Positions 1 to 8,913 of a stretch of DNA of 64,000 nucleotides are shown piece after piece; within the stretch, counting starts at the first letter, position 1, and the number at the start of each line of letters is the position of its first letter. The stretch is from Toxorhynchites rutilus septentrionalis (taxonomy: Eukaryota > Arthropoda > Insecta > Diptera > Culicidae), in contig NC_073745.1 in the NCBI RefSeq assembly GCF_029784135.1, positions 241,581,946 to 241,645,945 of the forward strand. Direction: 5' to 3'. Position numbers and translations under genes: made by a program. Below the pieces are notes generated by a model that worked only from the letters and a program-made list of their open reading frames with translations, was not told where the DNA came from and made no database searches.

Positions 1-2300
1 TATTTGTTTTATATATCCAAAGGGTCTGGCTGGGTAAGGGAGTAAAAGTAAACCAAATCACCAGCTGTTTGGAAAATATTGTTTAGGGTACTAAATATGA
101 AATTTTGACAGTAGTACCATATATTTGAGTCCTTATATGGTACATCATAGGATCTATGGTGAAAAATGCACCTTTTCGTGTTTTTCACGCCATTCTCAAT
201 AGCTTTGAGACAAAAAAATGAAAAAAAAAACTGAAAGTACATCTTACTAAGGTGTATCGATAAATATAGACATTTTTTTCATCAAAAAATTATATATATT
301 TTCAGACATTTCGAAATTTAAAAAAAAATTCTTTGAGACCCACTTTTGCTCTAATTTTTAAATTTTGAGTACTAAAATTTTTGATAAAAAATTGTTTTGA
401 TAATTTTTCTTGAAATACCGTAGTGAGATACACATTCAGTATTTTTTTCAAATTTTTATCTCGAAGCTTTTGAGGATGGCGTGAAATAAACGAAAAAGTA
501 CGTTTTTCACTATGGATCATATGTTAAAACATAGGGGTTCAAATAAACCGCCAAAATTTCTTATTTAATATCCTATACAATATTTGCCATACAGCTGGTG
601 ATGTGGTATGGGGGCACTGTTTACTCACGATGAGAAACGTCTGAAAACCTTTGGAAAATTCATCATAGGAGATTGTGTTCAAGACACTACCGCCTTGTTA
701 AAGTATGACTAAGAAATTATTTTCTGCATTTGATTGTATATTATTTTCATATATTACTTTAGTACAAAATGATATTTTATTAATATTCCTTTAGTATAAA
801 TTTTTGGGGCCCTGAAATGAGCGGATGGTTTACGTAATTTTGTAGGAGCAATTGATTCATGATTCATTTCACATTTCAATACAAAAGCTGGGCATATGTC
901 GCAATTTGTTTACTCATGCCAATGTACGTACTACACTGAGTATGCAACGCGAATGTTTTTCTTCTTTGTATTATAGAGGCTTCAAACCATGAAGTTTACC
1001 CCCTTAAGCTTTGAAAAAGGTGGTAAACTTTACTAAAATCAACTTCCTCGCAGCTTCTACGTTGATGCCACACACATATATTGACATATAGTATATATTT
1101 GCTCTACTATCACCGTCATTTAAGATTTCTAGTAGACAAAACGCTACACTATCTGCTGTAGGAGCCTTAAACTATTGCGATCATTAGTTTGACCTATTGT
1201 GGTGAAGACTACACTATGCTAAATACTTCAATCTACCTGTGTGTATGATGGGAAAATACACAAGCACTCTCTCTATATGGCATGAAAACTGACCGTATCA
1301 TTCCTTAGTGTTTCCAATTTGGAAGTCGCGAAAAATTATTAATCGCAACACGATTCGCGACAGTTTGAAACAAACATTTTAAGATAAACAACAGAATAAC
1401 TGTAAAATATAATGCATTATCTTAATGCGCTAAAATATTCGTTTTTGACCCAAATTATGTTTCTCAAATTGTATCGACGAAAAGAGACGACGAAAATAAA
1501 ATTTAAATATATTAATACTACTGAGATAGAAGTAGCTATCTACCATTCATACTATTCCATCCAAGGGGGACATGTAAAAAAAAAATTACGAAGCCAACAC
1601 ACGCACAAGCTAGAGAGCTGTTGTTTGCTTACTTTTATTTCATAATGCTTCTAGCACAAACAACGGTTTTGCTCGATACAATGGATGTGTGAAGAGAAAC
1701 GAAACATGGAATCGCAAGCCTCACTCCTGTGTGATTCTCCAGCCAGTCAATACGGATAAATTTCAACGGCTCCGCTCCGAAGCGATCATTCATTTTCTAA
1801 TTGGGAAGCAGCTCACATCATAAGGAGCGGTAGCTTAGGCAGAAGTAGCAGCCGCAAAGAGTTTCGATTTCCCTGCACAATCTAAATCGTCTGCTTCACT
1901 CCTGTTACAACACATCATCACGATTTCGGCAACCATCTAGCTAGCAACCAAACAAGGCGGTAGCGAGGGCGTCCAAAATGGGTTTGTGAACTTAGCCGTA
2001 GAATAAGTTTTCTAAATTGACCAAGGCTCTATAATCAAACACTCACTCATCCCGAAACGATCGTACATTTCCTGAGAGAAATAAGAAAAATGACTTTTGT
2101 AATCTGTTTGCCGAGGACGAGCTTGTGTGAATTAAGGAGTGTTTTTGGGCTTATAGGTTGGTGGCATTCCAATCGGTCTTTCAATTTTCGCAAAATCCTG
2201 CATTGTTTCAGGGTTAACGTTGGCGTAAAAGTTCAACACATTGCAAGCCAGATGAGAATAGATATTTTCCAACAGTAAGAGTTGTGTTGTTCAATATAAT
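1..2300. other. Gene-free stretch with dispersed repeat pieces
   Basis: No convincing gene is seen; the open frames are short and AT-rich. The segment 659-750 recurs diverged at about 2594-2672. The segment 840-1015 carries motifs that recur elsewhere in the window: a motif containing CTGGGCATATGTCGC recurs near 2726 and diverged near 22690, and a motif around TATAGAGGCTTCAAA recurs near 47385 and 52745. This marks 660-1390 as a degraded copy of a dispersed repeat without recognisable coding sequence. The part 1690-1990 has higher GC content but no splice-bounded frame that I trust. Confidence 0.5.
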
Positions 2301-3022
2301 TTTAGGATTATTCCTTTCTTGTTGAATGATGTTGTTGGGAGCCTTGGAAATGTAATTTTTTTTAAATATTTTTTCTAATAATTGTTTTAATAATTTTCAA
2401 TAATTTAGTCTTACGTCTTTTTGGTTATGTCTCCAACATTACCCAAACGTGTTTTGCATTCATAGCACAATATCGACCAATATCGGGATTTATGATTTGG
2501 TGGTTATGGTTGGTCCGAAGTCTATAAGCAAAATCGCAGCAGAAGATTTTGAATTTTTTATAGAAATTATCGTCCTTATAATCAAACAAACAATCATAGG
2601 AGATTGTGTTCAGGATACTACCGCATTGTTGAAGTAGGATTAAACAATTATTTTTTGCATTTGATTATATATTATTTTAGAACATTAGATTGATTCATGA
2701 TTCATTTCACATTTCGATACACAAGCTGGGCATATGTCGCAATTTTAGGATTTTAGGATTTAGGATTATTTTAGGATTATTCCTTTCTTGTTGAATGATG
2801 TTGTTGGGAGCCTTGGAAGAGTAATTTTTTTAAAATATTTCTTCTAATAATTGTTTTAATAATTTTTAATAATATAGTCTTACGTCTTTTTGGTTATGTC
2901 TCCAACATTACCCAAACGTGTTTTTCATTCAGAGCACAATATAGACCAATATCGGGATTTATGATTTGGTGGTTATGGTTGCGCGTCCGAAGTCTATAAG
3001 CAAAATCGCTGCAGAAGATTTT
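2301..3022 (+). repeat. Two direct copies of a ~250 bp segment
   Basis: The segment 2301-2552 is repeated in the same orientation at 2770-3022 with few differences. One is a 3 bp indel where GGTTGGTCCGAAG in the first copy matches GGTTGCGCGTCCGAAG in the second. The copies lie about 470 bp apart. This is either a local duplication or two insertions of one repeat. Neither copy has a convincing reading frame. Confidence 0.8.
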
Positions 3023-3079
3023 GCCTATATACTTCCCATTATTCGGACACGCAACCATCACCACCAAACCATAAATCCC
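2954..3079. repeat. Inverted repeat with 37 bp arms
   Basis: The left arm 2954-2990 begins GGGATTTATGATTTGGTGGT. The right arm 3043-3079 reads as its reverse complement with a few mismatches, leaving a loop of about 50 bp. The hairpin lies in the second copy of the 250 bp duplication. The first copy has only the left arm. It may be the end of a decayed foldback element. Confidence 0.7.
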
Positions 3080-3564
3080 CTCTCTCTTAGCCTCAAGAAT
3101 GGCTTTTGACTGCTCGCTGGCAGGAGCGAGACTGTGCAATAGACATCGAACAGACATCTTTTGTACGCTTACCCGTTGCTTTAAGTTGAAAACGGGCGGG
3201 GTGAGGTTCCAATATTTCCAGTCTGCTCAGTTTTCGTAGAGTAAGCACAGTGTTCGTATTTTGCATGCGCGATTTACGCAGCTGATTCGCAGTGGTATAA
3301 ATAAATTGTGCCTCGCCGCTACATTAGTTGCTCGCACAGGAAAAAAGAACAGGATTTCACAGAACAAATAATATAGATTAGAAACTTTTAATAAAACGCT
3401 ATTTTTACACAATAACTAATGAAAAAAATAAAGATTTTTTTATATTGCAATCGTTTGTTAGGGAGTGTTCAAGTTGTTTAGTGGAAAATCTCGAAACCCC
3501 ACCAAGAAATGTCTAGGCGCTCATAATTGGATAACTTTTCATATATAGGGGATTATGTCCAATA

Positions 3565-4111
3565 CGGTGACCGGAATAAATCGCCACAGTAAACAACTGC
3601 AACAGAAACAACCGCTTAGAAAAAGTGTAGTAGGCTAGAAATATTTGGCGCGGGAAAAACATCATGTGCCTCACATTTCTATTATAAATTTATTCTCTTG
3701 TTCTCGTTTTTCGAAATTTATTCTGAGGACAATGTAATGGGGACGAAGTCCCCATTTGGCGAGGATAAGGAATCGAGGCGGCCCATGCCGCCAAGATGAC
3801 GCAATCCGAGTCCACCGCCGACCCGCCGTCGGAAGCGGCGGTGTCTCGCACGCAAACCTGGGATCCACTGATTGCCCGGTTAGTTTGAAACATAGGATAC
3901 GATCCTTTAGCAATGTCCGACCGAGCTCTAGCGAGCGTCGGACGGTATACGTCTGCCCGGGGCGTTACGTTTGCCTGGGGCGATACGTTTGCCCGGTTAA
4001 TTCTTGTTTTGAAATACAATACCGCGCCACAATATTTATAGCCTACTACACATTTTATAAGCGGTGGTTTCTGTTGCAGTCGTTTTCTGTGGCGATTTAT
4101 TCCGGGAACCG
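3565..4111. mobile_element. MITE with ~90 bp terminal inverted repeats and GC-rich core
   Basis: The left end, starting CGGTGACCGGAATAAATCGC, matches the reverse complement of the right end, starting CGGTTCCCGGAATAAATCGC, for about 90 bp (left 3565-3653, right about 4022-4111) with roughly 85-90% identity. The direct repeat TCCAATA lies immediately outside both ends (3558-3564 and 4112-4118) and fits a 7-8 bp target-site duplication. The core (about 3730-3990) is much richer in GC than its surroundings and includes a short stem-loop near 3917-3942. No transposase is encoded; open frames here look incidental. The superfamily is uncertain, and P-like or hAT-like are both possible from the duplication length. 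Confidence 0.85.
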
Positions 4112-4883
4112 TCCAATACACGACCGACCGTTCACGTAGAGCTATGAAATTATTTTATTCAATTAATTTTTATTATCTTTCCGGCTTGAGAATCAATGCA
4201 TTCGATAAAATGTGGAAATAATGGAAAGTTTTGGTCACTCTTAAGTTAGAAGTTTGAAGCAGTTGAAGATAGTTCATTGACGATTCATTTTTGCGCTCAC
4301 GCTTATTTCTTTATGTCAATGTACGCATTGTTCTCAATGTTCGTCGCGACAGTGTTTTCTGTAGTTGAAGCGTTCGGTCACAGGAGATTATATTTTTTCC
4401 CAAAATCCCCATGATTCCACATTTCTTAACTACCTTAATCTACCCTTGGCAACACATTAAAATAAAAACTAAATGTGCGCGTGATGCAAAAATGCAGACG
4501 CACTCTACACCAGACGGCATGAATATCAATGCGATGCTTCCGCCGAGAAAAAAATTGTAAAATTTTAATCAGATGATGAAATGTAGGAAATTATTTTAAT
4601 GTTCATAAAAAATACCGAAAATCGTTTCCAAAAATACACTGAAAACAAAATATTTTCAAAATTGAAATTTATTTGTCCCAAAAACCCCGGTCTGGAAAAT
4701 CGAAAAAATCGAATTTTCTTTTTTTGCATTTTTGGGAAGCTTATGCCCTCAGAAATGTTGTCCTAAAAGGATTTTTCGATATTTGATTTCGTTGGAAAAT
4801 TACAGCCAAAAGTATGAGGTGACCTCAAGAAAAGTAGCAGTAGCCGTTTTGCTAGCTTTTTGGTTGCTCTCATACTCTCTCGA
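4112..4883. other. Gene-free stretch before the LINE insertion
   Basis: No gene is seen. Around 4245-4380 and 4480-4540 are pieces similar to repeats elsewhere; for example the motif CACCAGACGGCATG recurs near 47190. At 4684-4707 a 24 bp stretch containing GGTCTGGAAAATCGAAAAA resembles, in reverse complement, the candidate transposon end at 11401-11423, and could be its left partner. Confidence 0.4.
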
Positions 4884-4951
4884 ACACATACATACATACG
4901 CACACATACACAAACATACACACACATACAAATACACACATACACATGCAG
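4884..4951. repeat. ACAY microsatellite, 5' side of the LINE target
   Basis: This run of imperfect ACAC/ACAT tetranucleotides ends in CATGCAG at 4951. The same kind of repeat resumes after the poly(A) tail of the retrotransposon at 8608. The last 16 bp, 4936-4951 (ACACATACACATGCAG), are repeated exactly at 8617-8632. Confidence 0.9.
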
Positions 4952-4953
4952 GG

Positions 4954-7755
4954 ATGGCTGCAATACTAGTGATGGGAAGGTACCCCATCCAAGAAGTGGT
5001 GGAAAGCTCACAGGAAGGTTTCGTGATCGTCAAAATCAACGGAATCTTCATGTGTAGTTGCTATGCACCCCCAAGATGGTCAGCGGAGCAGTTTCACGAG
5101 ATGTTGGACGTACTCACGGATAAGGTCAGCGGCCGCAAACCAGTCATCATCGGAGGAGACTTCAACGCCTGGGCTGAGGAGTGGGGAAGCAGATGCACCA
5201 ACGCCAGGGGGTACAGCCTACTAGAAGCCTTCGCAAAACTAGACGTCACACTTCTGAACGAAGGCACTAGCAGCACCTTTCGAAGGGACGGCCGCGAATC
5301 CATCATCGATGTAACTTTCTGCAGTCCATCACTGGCGGCTAATACGAAGTGGAGAGTGTCGGAGGGATACACACACAGCGACCACCAGGCAATCCTGTAT
5401 AGTGTCGGCCAACGGAATCCCGCAGCGGTACGGAATACAAAAACCTTTGAGCGGAAGTGGAGGACAAAGGTTTTTGACAAGGAGCTTTTCGTCGAAGCAC
5501 TACGCATAGACAGCAGAACTCTTAATCTGAGCGCCGACGGGCTAACAGGAACATTGGTGAGGGCATGCGATACAGCGATGCCGAGAAGACTGAACCCGAC
5601 GAATGAACGACGTCCAGCCTACTGGTGGAACGAGACACTCAGCATCCTCCGCGCTAACTGTCTACGAGCCAGAAGAAGAGTCCAGAGGGCACGAACCGAT
5701 GTAGAGAGAGAGGAGCACCGCGCGTCTTTCCGAGCGACCAGAGCCGCCTTGAAACGAGAGATACGTAGGAGCAAATCGAACTGCTATAGGGAGCTGTGTC
5801 GTGACGTCGACGCAAATCCTTGGGGTGAAGCATATCGAATCGTGATGGCGAAATTCCGTAGTTCAACGACTCCCATGGAATTATGTCCGGAAAAACTCGA
5901 GGTCATTGTGAATGGACTCTTTCCGCAGCACGACCCACCGACGTGGCCACCCACACTGTACAGTGAGGACGAAGCAGAGAACGCACAAGTCACCAACGAA
6001 GAACTCATCGCGGTGGCAAAAGGTCTAAAGTTGAAAAAAGCACCCGGCCCCGACGGAATCCCCAATGTGGCCCTGAAATCGGCGATCCTTGCTTTCCCCG
6101 ACATGTTCAGGGTGGTGCTGCAGAAATGCCTGGATGACGGTCTCTTCCCTGCGGAATGGAAGATACAAAAGTTGGTGCTGCTCCCGAAACCAGGAAAGCC
6201 ACCTGGAGATCCAGCGTCGTATAGGCCTATTTGTTTGTTGGATACTTTGGGAAAGCTCTTGGAAAGGGTTATTCTCAACAGACTGGTGAAATGCACGGAG
6301 GATGACCACGGATTGTCGAAAATGCAGTTCGGGTTCCGGAAAGGAAAGTCGACAGTGGACGCTATTCGGACAGTTATCGAGAAAGCTCAGGTCTCGCTTA
6401 AACAAAAACGAAGAGGCGACCGTTACTGCGCGGTGATTTTGATTGACGTGAAGAACGCCTTCAATAGTGCCAGCTGGGAGGCCATCGCCGAGGCGCTACA
6501 CAGATTGAAGGTCCCTAGCTACCTGTACAGGATACTGAGGAGTTATTTCCAGAATCGGATCCTGGTATACAACACAGACAGGGGACAGATAGTGAAGAAT
6601 ATCTCGGCGGGAGTTCCACAAGGCTCCATCCTAGGTCCTACGCTTTGGAACACGATGTACGACGGTGTTCTAAGGCTGAAGCTACCCAGAGGTGTGGAGA
6701 TCGTGGGCTTCGCGGACGACATCGTAACAACGGTAATCGGCGAGACGCTTCAGGAGGTGGAAATGTTGGCGACTGAGGCTGTAGACATGATCGGTAGTTG
6801 GATGGACAGCGTAAAGCTCCAGATGGCACATCACAAAACCGAGGTGCTGTTAGTGAGCAATTGTAAGGCAGTGCTGCGGGCAGAGGTATCGGTCGGAGGA
6901 CATACCATCGTTTCGAAGCGGGCGGTGAAGTACCTCGGAGTCATGATCGACGACCGGCTGAACTTCAACCAGCACGTCGACTATGCATGTGGGAAGGCGT
7001 CAAAGGCCATCAACGTGGTGGCGAGGATCATGCCAAATAGCTTTGGCCCAAGCAGCAGCAAGAGGCGTCTCTTGGCAAGTGTATCTTCGTCGATACTGAG
7101 GTATGGTGGCCCTGCCTGGTTGGCGGCTCTGGAAACCCACCGAAATCGGAGGAAGCTGAACAGCACATTCCGACTCATGGCCATGCGAGTCGTAAGTGCT
7201 TATAGGACCATTTCGACAGAAGCTGTGTGTGTAATCGCCGGAATGATTCCCATCTGCATCACTCTGGCGGAAGATAGCGAGTGCTACAAGCGACGGGAAA
7301 GCAGAGGTATCCGGAAATTGATGAGAGCGGAGTCGTTGGACAAATGGCAGTATGAATGGGATACGGCAGAAAATGGTAGATGGACGTACAGGCTGATACC
7401 GGTACTTTCGACCTGGTTGAACAGGAAACACGGTGAAGTTAACTTTTACTTGACGCAGTTTCTGTCTGGGCATGGCTGTTTCAGGCAATATCTACACCGG
7501 TTCGGGCACGCAGTTTCACCCCTCTGTCCGGAGTGTGGAGATATGGAGGAAACACCGGAGCACGTCGTTTTTGTCTGTCCCAGGTTCATCGAAAGGCGCG
7601 AGGGGCTGCCTGCACTTCATGTCGAGAATATTGTGGAGGAGATGTGTCGCGACGAGATGATCTGGAATGCCGTGAGCAGTGCAATCACACAAATCATGTC
7701 GGAGCTGCAGCGAAGGTGGAGGGCTGACCAAAGTGCTGACAACGTCCGACGGTGA
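4954..7755 (+). CDS. LINE ORF2, partial: APE endonuclease and reverse transcriptase
   Basis: This frame encodes the retrotransposition enzyme that nicks target DNA and copies element RNA there. The element begins near 4952, so the first ATG at 4954 is only a convenient start; the frame is open upstream through host microsatellite, giving a spurious longer protein. From this ATG there are 933 residues. Endonuclease motifs GGDFNAW (about 67-73) and SDHQ (142-145) are present, but the N-terminal catalytic part of the domain is missing. The reverse transcriptase covers roughly 330-650, with the FADD active-site box at 586-589. A C-terminal CPEC...H...C zinc knuckle near 857-880 is typical of the R1 clade. 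No frameshift or stop is seen after the truncation. The copy is unlikely to be autonomous. Confidence 0.93.
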   Translation: MAAILVMGRYPIQEVVESSQEGFVIVKINGIFMCSCYAPPRWSAEQFHEMLDVLTDKVSGRKPVIIGGDFNAWAEEWGSRCTNARGYSLLEAFAKLDVTLLNEGTSSTFRRDGRESIIDVTFCSPSLAANTKWRVSEGYTHSDHQAILYSVGQRNPAAVRNTKTFERKWRTKVFDKELFVEALRIDSRTLNLSADGLTGTLVRACDTAMPRRLNPTNERRPAYWWNETLSILRANCLRARRRVQRARTDVEREEHRASFRATRAALKREIRRSKSNCYRELCRDVDANPWGEAYRIVMAKFRSSTTPMELCPEKLEVIVNGLFPQHDPPTWPPTLYSEDEAENAQVTNEELIAVAKGLKLKKAPGPDGIPNVALKSAILAFPDMFRVVLQKCLDDGLFPAEWKIQKLVLLPKPGKPPGDPASYRPICLLDTLGKLLERVILNRLVKCTEDDHGLSKMQFGFRKGKSTVDAIRTVIEKAQVSLKQKRRGDRYCAVILIDVKNAFNSASWEAIAEALHRLKVPSYLYRILRSYFQNRILVYNTDRGQIVKNISAGVPQGSILGPTLWNTMYDGVLRLKLPRGVEIVGFADDIVTTVIGETLQEVEMLATEAVDMIGSWMDSVKLQMAHHKTEVLLVSNCKAVLRAEVSVGGHTIVSKRAVKYLGVMIDDRLNFNQHVDYACGKASKAINVVARIMPNSFGPSSSKRRLLASVSSSILRYGGPAWLAALETHRNRRKLNSTFRLMAMRVVSAYRTISTEAVCVIAGMIPICITLAEDSECYKRRESRGIRKLMRAESLDKWQYEWDTAENGRWTYRLIPVLSTWLNRKHGEVNFYLTQFLSGHGCFRQYLHRFGHAVSPLCPECGDMEETPEHVVFVCPRFIERREGLPALHVENIVEEMCRDEMIWNAVSSAITQIMSELQRRWRADQSADNVRR

Positions 7756-7782
7756 AAGGTGAACAACGGCGACGGCTGTTGC

Positions 7783-8320
7783 AAGAGATGGTACCTCACG
7801 AGAGTAGCTGTGACGGGGTGCGCGTTGTGTTGGAGGGCACCACCTAATCGGCTCTCCGCTGGGAAGAGAAATCCTGCGAGGGTGACTGTGACGGGGCGCG
7901 CGTCAAGTTGGAGGGCGCTTCCTAATCGGTGCACGTCTCGACAGGTAAACGGATACTGCCGCGGAGAACAGCAAAAGGCCTACCTGACAACGCCTGATCG
8001 TGGCCTGGATGGAGGAACACCGCGAACATTTCGAAGGAACGAGCATCAAGGATGAAGCCACGATCAAAATGGTGAATACCCCACGAGAGTAGCTGTGACG
8101 GAGTGCGCGTCAGGTTGGAGGGCACTGCCTAATCGGCGCTCCGTTGGGAAGAGAAATCCTGCGAGGGTGACTGTGACGGGGCGCGCGTCAAGTTGGAGGG
8201 CGCTTCCTAATCGGTTCACGTCTCGACAGGTGAGAAACCCCGCGAGGGTGGCTGTGACGGGTTGCGCGTCAAGTTGGAGGGCAATTCCTAATCGGTTCAC
8301 GTCTCGACGGGTAAATTCAA
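7783..8320 (+). repeat. Tandem ~78 bp units in the LINE 3' untranslated region
   Basis: At least five related units are anchored by TGTGACGG at 7810, 7887, 8094, 8172 and about 8252. Neighbouring units are spaced 77-80 bp apart. Each unit also carries a GCGCGT...TTGGAGGGC...CCTAATCGG core. A two-unit block followed by a ~130 bp spacer appears again as a three-unit block, which suggests duplication within the 3' untranslated region. The remaining 3' part (8420-8587) is unique here and leads to poly(A). Confidence 0.85.
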
Positions 8321-8607
8321 AATGCCTGCGAAGAGGACATCAGCGCAGTGGAATTAATAACGAATGGAAAGAAAAAAATATTGAGAAAAAGGGAAGGACA
8401 ACGCTAGTTTGCGTTGAAAACTCGAGAAGTGCATGAGCACAGCCGCCCCCTGAAGTAGTCGCCTAGATGTGGTCCCAGGGGGAATAAGGCAACGAGTAGA
8501 GGGCTTGGTTTTTGTGGGTGCGATCCCCACTCGACGTCTGGGTTAACCCTTCCCAGGTAAGGCTGGTAGAGCGTTCCTCACCTCTTTAAAAAAAAAAAAA
8601 AAAAAAA

Positions 8608-8680
8608 CACACACATACACATACACATGCAGACTTATACACATACACATACACATACAGAAACACACATACACAGTTAT
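8608..8680. repeat. ACAY microsatellite, 3' side of the LINE target
   Basis: These are imperfect ACAC/ACAT repeats directly after the LINE poly(A) tail, continuing the microsatellite interrupted at 4951. The 16 bp at 8617-8632 are the second copy of the target-site duplication. Confidence 0.85.
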
Positions 8681-8913
8681 AAATAATGGAGGATGTAGAA
8701 GGGTGAAGTATCAGCTGTTTTGCCGATTAGTGAAAGATGGTAATTTTAGTTTTTTCTGTACATACATATATTTATTTTGTTGGAATTGTATTTGTATTTG
8801 TGTAGGGAGCTTTCTAAATTGGTGTTGGTTATGCTGTTTGTTGTTGTTCAGTTGTTCACTCGCTTGTGTTTGACAGGTATAAAAATAGACAGTTTTACAA
8901 ATTTTGCCTAAAC

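Larger units (their letters stand above)
4952..8607 (+). mobile_element. R1-clade Waldo-like non-LTR retrotransposon, 5'-truncated
   Basis: This insertion contains most of ORF2, a repetitive 3' untranslated region and a poly(A) tail at about 8588-8607. It is bounded by a perfect 16 bp target-site duplication, ACACATACACATGCAG, at 4936-4951 and 8617-8632. The target is an ACAY microsatellite. Established knowledge: Waldo elements of the R1 clade insert into ACAY-type repeats, and R1-clade ORF2 has an APE endonuclease, a reverse transcriptase and a C-terminal CCHC motif, as here. The 5' end falls inside the endonuclease domain, so ORF1 and the first part of ORF2 are missing, the usual result of incomplete reverse transcription. 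The open ORF2 and clean duplication suggest a recent insertion. Confidence 0.9.

Noticed and set aside
3290..3420. TATA-like GTATAAATAAA with downstream ACAGGAAAAAAG, a possible promoter
   Set aside because: No coding sequence or exon follows before the MITE, so a promoter cannot be supported.
3690..4139. Open frames on both strands through the GC-rich MITE core
   Set aside because: They cross the inverted repeats of a MITE and have no domain signal; high GC alone lowers stop frequency.
4732..4953. N-terminal extension of the LINE frame encoding a His/Thr-rich repeat region
   Set aside because: It is host DNA and ACAY microsatellite read in frame; the target-site duplication shows that the element starts at about 4952.
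8500..8590. tRNA-like GTGCGATCCCCACT motif as a SINE or tRNA
   Set aside because: It lies inside the LINE 3' untranslated region and no cloverleaf or A box is present.
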